A stretch of DNA of 7,528 nucleotides. It comes from CADEED01 sp035761265 (GTDB lineage: Bacteria; Pseudomonadota; Gammaproteobacteria; Steroidobacterales; Steroidobacteraceae). The notes beneath the pieces are model-generated. The model saw nothing but the letters and a program-made list of their open reading frames with translations. It was not told the DNA's origin and did not search any database. Positions 1 to 6,504 of this stretch are shown one piece after another. A program made the position numbers and the translations under genes. The stretch is taken from contig DASTRL010000063.1 of NCBI GenBank assembly GCA_035761265.1, forward strand, positions 1 through 7,528, in the 5' to 3' direction. Each line of letters starts with the position of its first letter. The stretch's first letter is position 1.

Positions 1-1213
1 CGAACTCCTCGCGCGAGTTGTGTACACGGGCGTACACCTCGATGCGTGGCGACAAGCTACGGTTCACGTGCGCACCGTAGATCACGAGGTCCCTGTCGAA
101 TTCCGGCGCGTCGGTATAGCGCTGCTGCCGGTATTCGACGAAGGCACCCAGACCGGTCCGATTCCGACCGAATTCCCATCCCAGATTGACGAACCGGCCT
201 TCGAATGGTTGGGCGTTCGACAGCACCACGACGGGATCGACGTTTTCGCGGTCGGTGCCCGGGGTGAGACGAACGATGTCGCCCGAGTCCGAGAAGCGCG
301 TGCCCAGGTTCAGGGCGAGCCGCGAGTCGGGCGACACGCGCCGCAACAACAGGATGTCCAGCAGCGCGCCATTGGCAGTCTTGCCGAGGTCGTCCTGGAT
401 GCGCATGTAGCCCAGGTCCGCCGTCAGCTCCGTGCGGGAGTTCCTGGCTTCATAGCGAACGAAGGTACTGTCACGATCGTAGCCCACGTTGGCGTCGTCA
501 TCGAAATTGATGGACTCCCGCGAAACATTGAACGAGGCTGCGCGCGCGGTACCGAGCTGCCGCACGACCGCGATGGAGCCGCTCACCCGGTCGCCGTCGG
601 CCGCTGCCGTCTCGTAGTCGACGCGTGCGAAGCGGCTGCTGAACCGCATCGCCATCGTGTCGTTCAGGTGCAGCCGCACGTCCGGCCCGGTCGCGAATCG
701 ATTGACGTTCTGACGGTTCTCCGGCGTGTCTGCCCCGAACGGATCGACGCGCGCCTGCCTGAAATGATCTTCCAGGAACCATTCGACACGTTCCGGCAGC
801 AGGTCGACGGTGACGACGCCGTCCGCCTGGCCGATGACGCCGTCGTCGAATGTTTCGTCCAGGAAATGTTCGTAGCCGATATCCGCGTCCACGTCGGCAT
901 GAATGCGCCGCGTATTCTCGCGATACTTGAGATTGAGGCTGCTGATGGCGACCGAGCCGCTCTCTTCGTTCGTCGGTACCCGCGAAACGTTGTCGGACTG
1001 GATCCCGCCGAGCGACAGGCTGAGGATCTGCGTATCCACCTTCTCCTTTTCGAATTCGATCTCGCGGGCGAATGGTTGCCCGGGGGTCGTCTGCGCCATT
1101 GCAGCAGACGCTGCCAGAACCGCGAAGATCGCCAGCAGCGCCACCTCCGCGCGCCGGACTGCAGACGAGCGCGCTGCGCGCCCGGGCACGGGGCCGTTCT
1201 CACTTGCTGGCAT
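1..1213 (-). CDS. XrtA/PEP-CTERM-locus outer-membrane beta-barrel protein (3' end outside window)
   Basis: The minus-strand frame is open from ATG 1213-1211 to the window edge, giving 404 codons with no stop. The N-terminus is a classical signal peptide: Arg-rich n-region (residues 12-21), hydrophobic core VALLAIFAVLAASA (24-37), and AMA|QT cleavage after residue 40. The mature part alternates polar and hydrophobic residues in short strands separated by Asp/Asn/Gly-rich turns, as in outer-membrane barrels. The stretch NVNRFATGPDVRLHL resembles the 'TGPD' segment I recall from the PEP-CTERM-associated outer-membrane family (TIGR03016). The start lies inside the kinase gene (14-nt overlap, different frame), with GGCGAG a few bases upstream; a GTG at 1203 in another frame gives only an Arg-rich shadow. 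Its place right after the kinase is the usual one in XrtA EPS loci. Likely role, by inference: outer-membrane component of EPS secretion. The family's exact function is not established. Confidence 0.82.
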   Translation of the reverse strand, partial: MPASENGPVPGRAARSSAVRRAEVALLAIFAVLAASAAMAQTTPGQPFAREIEFEKEKVDTQILSLSLGGIQSDNVSRVPTNEESGSVAISSLNLKYRENTRRIHADVDADIGYEHFLDETFDDGVIGQADGVVTVDLLPERVEWFLEDHFRQARVDPFGADTPENRQNVNRFATGPDVRLHLNDTMAMRFSSRFARVDYETAAADGDRVSGSIAVVRQLGTARAASFNVSRESINFDDDANVGYDRDSTFVRYEARNSRTELTADLGYMRIQDDLGKTANGALLDILLLRRVSPDSRLALNLGTRFSDSGDIVRLTPGTDRENVDPVVVLSNAQPFEGRFVNLGWEFGRNRTGLGAFVEYRQQRYTDAPEFDRDLVIYGAHVNRSLSPRIEVYARVHNSREEF

Positions 1214-2102
1214 CGGTCGGCTCGCCGGCTGAATACCCATACTCGGGATAGTCGTCCATCGACCCCTCAAACGAAGTCTGATTGAGTACCAGGCTCACCG
1301 GGCGGTCCTTGTCGAGATGGCCGAGCGCCTCGAGCACCACCGGACGAGGTGTTTCGTCTGCACGGACCACCATGACCACCTCGCCAGCCACCTGCGCGAG
1401 AACCTGCGCTTCTGTCGCGAGCAGCAGCGGCGGCGTATCGAACAGCACCACGCGTTGCGGATCGCGCTCACCGAGGCGTGCGATGACCTCGCGCATGCGC
1501 TCGCTGGAGTACAGCTCCGTGGCGTCGTCGGTGCGCGTGCCCGCGGGCAGCACGAGCAGGTTCGGCACATCCGTGCCCAGGATCAGCGATTCGACGTCGA
1601 GCGTGGAGTTCTTCAGCACGTCGAGCAGACCCGGTTGATCGGCAACGCCGAGCAGGCGGCTGATGTGCGTCTTGGGCGCATCGGCGTCGACCAGCACCAC
1701 GCGCAGATCCTTCTCGCGAGCCAGGCTGAACGCCAGGTTGATCGAGGTGAAGGTCTTTCCTTCGCCCGCGACGGCGCTCGCCAGCATCAAGGTGTGCGCC
1801 GAGCGCCGGCGTGCGGCCGTCCTCTCCCGCAGCCTGGCGAGCAGCGGCCGCTTGATCTGCCGGTATTGACGAGCGATGAGTCGCTCCTGATGTTTCGGCG
1901 GCAGCAGGCCCTCCGCGCGCAGAGCATCCTGATCGATCTTGATGATGCGCGCCGGGACTGGAGGTCCACCCGGTGCAACGTTGGGCGTCGCGCCGTGAAC
2001 GGCCGGGTCCGGCGCCAGTGTGCCGATCGCACGCTCGGACGTCACCGCTGTGGCGGGTCGCGACTCGCGCATCTTGTTGATGGCTTTTTCGACCAAACTC
2101 AT
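1200..2102 (-). CDS. XrtA-type tyrosine autokinase (BY-kinase), separate from the chain-length protein
   Basis: This 300-aa cytoplasmic P-loop protein belongs to the bacterial tyrosine kinase group. The N-terminus MSLVEKAINKM resembles the start I recall for XrtA-locus autokinases (TIGR03018). Walker A is SAVAGEGKT (109-117), Walker A' is LVDADAP (137-143), and Walker B is VVLFDTPP (218-225). The C-terminal tail has three tyrosines, Y285, Y288 and Y290, the expected autophosphorylation cluster. Residues 20-55 are Pro/Ala-rich, probably a linker between the N-terminal helix and the kinase. Many relatives have Arg after the Walker A' aspartates; here the run is DADAPK. The start is supported by GAGG 7 nt upstream of ATG, in the 22-nt gap after the chain-length gene. 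Known BY-kinases cycle between phosphorylated and dephosphorylated oligomers and are activated by a membrane partner, here most likely the protein encoded just upstream. No membrane segment is seen, as expected for the split arrangement. Confidence 0.93.
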   Translation of the reverse strand: MSLVEKAINKMRESRPATAVTSERAIGTLAPDPAVHGATPNVAPGGPPVPARIIKIDQDALRAEGLLPPKHQERLIARQYRQIKRPLLARLRERTAARRRSAHTLMLASAVAGEGKTFTSINLAFSLAREKDLRVVLVDADAPKTHISRLLGVADQPGLLDVLKNSTLDVESLILGTDVPNLLVLPAGTRTDDATELYSSERMREVIARLGERDPQRVVLFDTPPLLLATEAQVLAQVAGEVVMVVRADETPRPVVLEALGHLDKDRPVSLVLNQTSFEGSMDDYPEYGYSAGEPTDASK

Positions 2103-2124
2103 GATCAGGCCTCGCCGTGTTCCG

Positions 2125-3702
2125 TCAGAGGTGAATCAACTGCACCAGCCGCCACTGCACGACCACCAATACTGTTGCCGTGAACAACAGCAGCGACGTG
2201 GCCGCGGCAAACGACAGGAGGCCGCGACGCTGATTTGCCTTGTGATCTTCGAGCCCGGTCATGCTCACCCAGCCGATGACCGGACGACCGGTCACTGCCT
2301 GTAGCTGACGCGTGTTGCTGAAAACCGATCGAAGCAGATGGAGCAGATACGCCAACCCTCCGCCGGCGCCGAGCGCGAGCACCAGAACGCCGAGCAGGAG
2401 CAAGGTCCGCTTCGGCGCGACCGGAATGAACGATGCCGCGGGCGGATCGATGATCTCGAAGCGGACGATACCCGTCTCCTCCGCCTGCTCGGACAGCCGT
2501 GCCTTCTCGAGCCGCTCGAGCAGAGCCTGATACGAGGCCCGCGTGACCTCGTAATCCCGGTTGAGTCGCGCAAGTCCAGCCTCGACTTCGGGCGCGGTGT
2601 TCACTCGCTTGCGAAGCTCGTCGATCTTGCGTTGCCGCTCGGCAATCTCCGCGTTCAGCGTCGCAATTTCGACATTCGTCTGGTTGAGCTGCAATTGAAT
2701 GTTCTGGTAGACGGGATTCGCCGCGAGCCCTATCCCGGCCGCGGCCCCGGCGTCTCCACGGCGCAGCGCCTCGATCTGCTCCTGCTGCCGGGCGGTCAGA
2801 TCCGCGAGCGTCTGCTTGAGTGCAATGACGTCCGGGTGCTTGTCGGTGAAACGCAGCAGCATTTCATCGAGCTTCGCCTGCGTCTCGCGAATACGCGAGG
2901 CGATATCGCTGCCTCCGGCGCCGGCGACCGCCGCCGGTGCCACACTCAGCACCGGTGCTTCGCCGCGCAACTGGCTCTGCAGCTCGGCGCGACGGCGCCC
3001 CGCCAGATTGAGCGCAGCTTTCGCCTTGTCGACCTGGTCGATCTCGCCCTGCAGGCGCGAAAAGTAATCGCCTTGCACTCCGGGCATGAGTCCGACGTTC
3101 GCCTTCTTGAATTCCGCCAGGCGTTGCTCGGCGCCCGCCAGACGTTCCTCGTATTCCTTCAATTGCTCGACGAGGAATCGTTGCGCCTGCTCCGAGCCCT
3201 CGCGCTTGCCGCCCGTCGTGTTCTCGACGAACGCGTCGGTGAGCCGGCTCACCAGGCGAATGGCGCGCTTGCGGTCACGATCCCTGTACGTGAGGAGGTA
3301 GACGCCGCCCGTGGCGCTGTCGCGTGTCGTGCTGCCCGTGATCTGGATGCGCTTGCGCACTTCGTCGTAGAACTCTTTGACCTTTTGCGGCGTGGCGCCG
3401 GCACGGGGCTCGACCTTGGCTGCACGCGCCACTTTCTCGAGTTGCGGGCCGCCGATGAGCGACTGCCGCACCCGCGCGATTTGCGTGTCGACGTTGGATT
3501 CGACGGCAAGGCCCTGCGTGACCTGATTGAGCGTCGTGCGCGTGTCGACGAACACCCGTGCGGACGCTTCGAAGATGTCCGGCATCAGGAACACGACCGT
3601 CCAGCCGGCGAGCGCCACGGCCCACGCCACCGATACCGCAATCCAGCGGAAGCGCCAGGAGCCGCGGATGTCATCCCGCAATTTTTCGAAGAGTTCTTCC
3701 AT
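2125..3702 (-). CDS. XrtA-type polysaccharide chain-length determinant (Wzz/Wzc membrane domain, no kinase)
   Basis: This 525-aa inner-membrane protein is a polysaccharide co-polymerase. TM1 is at about 20-40, followed by the typical periplasmic start IFEASARVFVDT (43-54). A long charged periplasmic region, with probable coiled coils at about 170-245, 270-316 and 335-405, follows. The Pro-rich DPPAASFIPVAP (419-430) precedes TM2 (about 432-455), as in Wzz/Wzc proteins. After TM2 comes a short cytoplasmic stretch and a third hydrophobic segment (about 495-519) near the C-terminus, where proteobacterial Wzc would carry its kinase. Length and layout match the PEP-CTERM chain-length family (TIGR03007) as I remember it. 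AGAAGG sits 3 nt before the ATG, and the gap to the export gene is 12 nt, so the genes are probably cotranscribed. Expected role: sets polymer length and docks both the separate kinase and the outer-membrane export protein. Confidence 0.93.
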   Translation of the reverse strand: MEELFEKLRDDIRGSWRFRWIAVSVAWAVALAGWTVVFLMPDIFEASARVFVDTRTTLNQVTQGLAVESNVDTQIARVRQSLIGGPQLEKVARAAKVEPRAGATPQKVKEFYDEVRKRIQITGSTTRDSATGGVYLLTYRDRDRKRAIRLVSRLTDAFVENTTGGKREGSEQAQRFLVEQLKEYEERLAGAEQRLAEFKKANVGLMPGVQGDYFSRLQGEIDQVDKAKAALNLAGRRRAELQSQLRGEAPVLSVAPAAVAGAGGSDIASRIRETQAKLDEMLLRFTDKHPDVIALKQTLADLTARQQEQIEALRRGDAGAAAGIGLAANPVYQNIQLQLNQTNVEIATLNAEIAERQRKIDELRKRVNTAPEVEAGLARLNRDYEVTRASYQALLERLEKARLSEQAEETGIVRFEIIDPPAASFIPVAPKRTLLLLGVLVLALGAGGGLAYLLHLLRSVFSNTRQLQAVTGRPVIGWVSMTGLEDHKANQRRGLLSFAAATSLLLFTATVLVVVQWRLVQLIHL

Positions 3703-3714
3703 GTGCCTTCTGAC

Positions 3715-4341
3715 TCAGAACAGCGACTCTGGAACGACCAGCACGTCGCCGGGTTTCAGGGACAGGTTTTGTTTCATGTCGCCCTTGTTCACCAGGTCCT
3801 CGAGCCGCACGCGCATCTCGATCTGCTTGCCTTCCACGGTGCGCACGATCTTCGCCCGGTTGCCGGCAGCGAAGTCCGCCAGGCCGCCGACCGCGAGCAC
3901 GAGGTCGAGCACCTTCATTCCCTCTCGATACGCGAGCGCCTGCGGTTGCTTCACCTGGCCAATCGCCTTGACCTGACTGAACAGGCTCACCGGCGTGGTG
4001 ACGATGATGTTGACCTTGGGCGCACGCACGTACTCGGAGAGGACCTTTTCCATTTCTCGCGCGAGCTGTGACGGAGTCTTGCCGATCGCCACCAGGTTCT
4101 CGACCAACGGTGTCGAAATCTTGCCGTCCGGTCGGACCGGAATGGTCGTCGACAGCTCGGGGTTGCGCCAGACGAATACCTGCAGCATGTCGCCGGGGCC
4201 GATCAGGTAGGAATCCGCATCGACGGTGGACGCGGGCAGCTGAGGCTCGGGACCTTGATCAGGCGCGGCAGGGTTGGCGGAGCACACCGCTGTGGCGATG
4301 CACAAGGCGATCCGCAGCAGGACATTGCGCGCGAGAGTCAT
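3715..4341 (-). CDS. Wza-like polysaccharide export protein (XrtA locus type)
   Basis: This 208-aa secreted protein starts with a short signal sequence (VLLRIALCIATAVCSA, about 7-22). It continues with the Poly_export motif YLIGPGDMLQVFVWRNPEL (about 45-63) and VRPDGKISTPLVENL (69-83), then a SLBB-like region around VKAIGQVKQPQALAY and LSLKPGDVLVVPES at the end. It matches the short PEP-CTERM-locus export family (TIGR03027) and lacks the extra SLBB repeats and C-terminal membrane helix of E. coli Wza. Cys20 follows T-A-V, which is a poor lipobox (Val at -1), so lipidation is uncertain and cleavage after CSA is an alternative. The start is supported by AGGGGG just upstream of ATG. It heads the export block and is followed 12 nt later by the chain-length gene. 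Expected role: periplasmic/outer-membrane part of the EPS exit channel. Confidence 0.93.
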   Translation of the reverse strand: MTLARNVLLRIALCIATAVCSANPAAPDQGPEPQLPASTVDADSYLIGPGDMLQVFVWRNPELSTTIPVRPDGKISTPLVENLVAIGKTPSQLAREMEKVLSEYVRAPKVNIIVTTPVSLFSQVKAIGQVKQPQALAYREGMKVLDLVLAVGGLADFAAGNRAKIVRTVEGKQIEMRVRLEDLVNKGDMKQNLSLKPGDVLVVPESLF

Positions 4342-4380
4342 GATCCCCCTGAAAACCTCTTGTAAGAGCGAGGAATATTA
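4342..4380 (-). promoter_or_regulatory. Leader of the export gene: SD, inverted repeat, possible -10
   Basis: Reading on the minus strand towards the export gene, TAATAT (4380-4375) could be a -10 element (4 of 6 consensus positions). It is followed by the inverted repeat CTCTTACAAGAG (4368-4357; two 5-bp arms around 2 bp) and then the Shine-Dalgarno AGGGGG (4350-4345). No convincing -35 is seen 16-18 bp upstream of TAATAT (that position reads GCGGCC). The Shine-Dalgarno is well supported; the promoter and a possible operator role of the repeat are guesses. The stretch is clearly less GC-rich than the genes around it. Confidence 0.4.
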
Positions 4381-4563
4381 GCAAGCACCGTTTCCCGGGC
4401 CGCTGCCCTGGCGGACCAGCATACGGAGAACTGTGAACTGCGTCGGCGTCGATGTTTCGTCAAATGGCGGGTCAGCACGATGCCCGCATTCGAGCGCGGC
4501 GCGGGCAGCGTCAACCAATGCCAGATCGGGCTCGAACGTGGCCGGCTGGCCGGGGGTCGTCAC
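4378..4563 (-). CDS. Possible 61-codon ORF coupled to the transferase gene by a GTGA overlap
   Basis: A GTG at 4563-4561 overlaps the stop of the transferase gene (GTGA) and opens a 61-codon frame ending in TAA at 4380-4378. It nearly fills the space between the transferase and export genes. The first 24 codons end mostly in G or C, as in neighbouring genes; the bias weakens later. The product has no signal peptide, membrane segment or motif I recognise, and there is no clear Shine-Dalgarno, although coupling to the upstream stop could substitute. It might be a small translated protein, a decayed gene remnant, or chance in high-GC DNA. No other signal fills this interval except the export-gene leader. 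Confidence 0.25.
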   Translation of the reverse strand: MTTPGQPATFEPDLALVDAARAALECGHRADPPFDETSTPTQFTVLRMLVRQGSGPGNGAC

Positions 4564-5384
4564 TCGATGGCCGGCGTCTGCCCGCGGCGCAGGAATCTTC
4601 GCGCCAGCCGTTTGACCGTGATGTAGAACATGCTGGACCAGTACTTGTGCCAGGTGAACGGGTAGTTGTCCCGCACGTCACCCTTGTAGTGCATGATGCT
4701 GGCGCGCGAAGGAAGCAGCTCGTAAAAGTAGTAGTAGTTGTACTTCACGCAGGGAAAGTACTTGATGCGCACGTTGTCGATGACGTGCACCTCGCCAGGC
4801 TCCGGATAGTGCTCCGGGCAGGCCAGTTGGTTCAGTGCCATCTGGTCGTTCCCGACCTCGTCCGTGAGCTTTTCCCACCGGTCGATGAACCCGAGGGTCG
4901 CGTCCGTGTAGTTGAAGAAGATGACGCCGGCATTCAGGTACTTCACGATCGCCTTGTGATCCCGGTACCACTCGGTTTCCATCTCCGAGCGGTCGCGCAG
5001 CGTCACGCCAACGTCGTAGTCATCCGAAATCACCCCGTCGATGGGTCGACGGAGCTCGGCGTCACCGTCGAGGTACGCGGTGATTTGCCGGTTCTTCGTC
5101 AGGCATTCCTTCATGAGCGCCGGCTTGAACAGCGCCTTCGATTTGTAGCCGCCGATCGGTTCGCGCTTGTAGTGACCCATCTCGGCAAAATGCTTGTCCT
5201 CGACGCGAAAGGGTGTGCCCATGCCCAACTCGCCGAGATCGTAGATCTCGACGCCATAGCCGAAACGCCTGGCGTTCCTGGCGGTCGTGGAAATGACCTT
5301 GCTGAACCGGAAGCGATCCTGGAATTTCTGGTTGCCCTTGGTGCCCCTGGCAACATCGGTATTGGCGCAAGTAACGACGATCAT
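4560..5384 (-). CDS. GT-A-fold nucleotide-sugar transferase (putative glycosyltransferase)
   Basis: The gene encodes 274 aa from ATG 5384-5382, which overlaps the deacetylase stop as ATGA. The frame stays open upstream to 5954, but that part lies wholly inside the deacetylase gene and translates to Arg/Pro-rich shadow sequence, so the start at 5384 is preferred. Visible GT-A features in order are: N-terminal beta-strand MIVVTCANT, the KSKALFKPALMKECL region (81-95), a DxD metal/nucleotide-sugar motif ITAYLDGDAEL (D106, D108), the YLNAGVIFFN strand (149-158), NDQMALNQL (179-187), and MHYKGD (231-236), which fits the His-x-x-Gly pattern of retaining GT8/GT77-like enzymes. There is no signal peptide or membrane helix; the basic C-terminus (about 258-267) may touch the membrane. 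A run of aromatic residues at 215-221 is unusual. Donor and acceptor cannot be told. Coupling to a deacetylase suggests both act on the same glycan. Confidence 0.75.
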   Translation of the reverse strand: MIVVTCANTDVARGTKGNQKFQDRFRFSKVISTTARNARRFGYGVEIYDLGELGMGTPFRVEDKHFAEMGHYKREPIGGYKSKALFKPALMKECLTKNRQITAYLDGDAELRRPIDGVISDDYDVGVTLRDRSEMETEWYRDHKAIVKYLNAGVIFFNYTDATLGFIDRWEKLTDEVGNDQMALNQLACPEHYPEPGEVHVIDNVRIKYFPCVKYNYYYFYELLPSRASIMHYKGDVRDNYPFTWHKYWSSMFYITVKRLARRFLRRGQTPAIE

Positions 5385-6397
5385 TGTGAGATTCTCAAGC
5401 GGCCCGGAATATTGAACAATCCGAGCTTGAATTGTGAAAACGACGACTGTCCATCCACTGCCAGGCGCGGCAGGCGCAACGGCGAAAACGACGCGGGGTT
5501 GCACAGCCCTTCGACCGTGGTGACGGCGAACTCGAAACCCAGATCCTCGACGATGGCGAGCGTATCGTCGTTGAAGTCTTCGAGCCTGCCATTCGGATAA
5601 GCAAACGTGCGGCAGGGCTTCGACGTGAGCGCTTCGACCATCTGCTTGGAGATCTGGATCTCGGATCGCTGCAGTTCGCGCTCGATGCGGCTCAGGACGA
5701 AATGCTGGTGCGTATGGGCTCCGAGCTGAATGCAGTCGCTTTTCGCCAGCCTTTGCAGCGATGCAGCGTCGAGCATGCGGTAGGGCGATGACGCGTCGAG
5801 GGCGATCCGATCGCCGCCCGTGAGTGATTGCGTCAATTCGGCCACCGTCGCGAACAGGCTTGCCTGAGGCTGGGACTTGATCTCGGTCTTGAGCTCCCGA
5901 AGACAGGCGGCGCGGGCGGGGAGCGAATCCAGCTCCCACTGGCGGCCGCGCCATTCGAGCCGTTTCAGGCGCGTCACGGTGAAGGCGTGTTGCAGCAGGC
6001 CGGTCCAGATCGTGGTGTCGGTGTCAAGGAACCCCGTCGTGAGGTAGATGGTCGCTGGCAAACCCAGTTTTTCGAGCACCGGCAAGGCCAGATCGTGATT
6101 GCTTTGGTAGCCGTCATCGAACGTGATGGCCACTATGGGCCGCTGCGCGCGGCGCTCCCGGCAGCGGCAGACCGCCTCGTCCAGCGGCAGAACGTCGTAG
6201 TTTTCACGCAGAAAGTGCATCTGCCTGCGGAAATCGTCGATGTGCACCATGCACGGGTCCGGGATCGGCTGTGGCGCCTCGACGACCCCGTGGTACGTGA
6301 GAATGGCGAGCTGGCCGGGGTGCAGACGGGACAGGAGCGGTGGCGTCAGGACTGTCGCCGCCGCATCATAACCGATTGATTTTAATGACAAGCCCAT
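5381..6397 (-). CDS. NodB-type polysaccharide deacetylase family protein
   Basis: This 338-aa protein has the carbohydrate esterase 4 signature. The early strand AILTYHGV (31-38) is followed by motif 1 TFDDG (92-96; D94 base candidate, D95 metal ligand). Motif 2 is HTHQH (228-232; H228 and H232 as metal ligands). Motif 3-like FAYPNGR is at 265-271, with RLPRLAVDG (308-316) near the end. Motifs 1 and 2 are separated by an insertion of about 100 residues (125-225), longer than in minimal NodB domains. No clear signal peptide is seen, so it may be cytoplasmic or loosely membrane-associated; residues 10-20 are only mildly hydrophobic. The start has a weak upstream GGGG about 14 nt away. It is the first gene of the minus-strand group, diverges from the plus-strand kinase-like gene, and is coupled by ATGA to the transferase. 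Likely reaction: removal of N- or O-acetyl groups from EPS or a lipid-linked precursor. It is probably distinct from the XrtA deacetylase usually found further along such loci. Confidence 0.88.
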   Translation of the reverse strand: MGLSLKSIGYDAAATVLTPPLLSRLHPGQLAILTYHGVVEAPQPIPDPCMVHIDDFRRQMHFLRENYDVLPLDEAVCRCRERRAQRPIVAITFDDGYQSNHDLALPVLEKLGLPATIYLTTGFLDTDTTIWTGLLQHAFTVTRLKRLEWRGRQWELDSLPARAACLRELKTEIKSQPQASLFATVAELTQSLTGGDRIALDASSPYRMLDAASLQRLAKSDCIQLGAHTHQHFVLSRIERELQRSEIQISKQMVEALTSKPCRTFAYPNGRLEDFNDDTLAIVEDLGFEFAVTTVEGLCNPASFSPLRLPRLAVDGQSSFSQFKLGLFNIPGRLRISQ

Positions 6398-6504
6398 TCG
6401 TTGATTTTGCCCCGGTATGATCCGCGCCGCTTCGATTGGCGCTGTTTGTCAGTTTGATTTTGCGACCGTCGATTTGCCAGCAACAAAGTCTCACAAGAAT
6501 TCGA
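6398..6504. promoter_or_regulatory. Divergent intergenic region
   Basis: These 107 bp separate the divergent deacetylase and kinase-like genes and must hold both start regions if the genes have their own promoters. The stretch is richer in A and T than the flanking genes. I do not see a convincing -35/-10 pair on either strand, nor a GG-N10-GC sigma-54 site. The 8-bp palindrome ATTCGAAT (6499-6506) overlaps the plus-strand start codon. No RNA gene or terminator hairpin is evident. Confidence 0.4.

Noticed and set aside
20..1285. 421-codon plus-strand open frame
   Set aside because: It is antisense to the barrel and kinase genes, lacks any domain, and is rich in Arg, Val and His as expected from the opposite strand of high-GC coding DNA. 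The minus-strand frame gives a signal peptide and barrel pattern.
2338..4071. 577-codon plus-strand open frame across the chain-length and export genes
   Set aside because: It spans two well-supported minus-strand genes and their junction, and its product has no recognisable domain. It is a codon-bias shadow.
4397..4408. GGGC-CGCT-GCCC hairpin as a terminator
   Set aside because: The stem is only 4 bp and no T tract follows on either strand.
4381..4420. Possible sigma-54 promoter before the export gene (minus strand, GGGAAACGGTGCTTGC)
   Set aside because: A GG and a GC are present but separated by 11 rather than 10 bases, and the -24 flank does not match TGGCAC.
5385..5398. TGAGATTCTCA inverted repeat before the transferase start
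   Set aside because: It is an 11-bp repeat inside the deacetylase coding end. It could arise by chance and no function is supported.
5385..5954. N-terminal extension of the transferase frame (total 464 codons)
   Set aside because: It lies entirely within the deacetylase gene, and its translation is Arg/Pro-rich with no motif. The ATGA start at 5384 matches the beginning of the GT-A fold.
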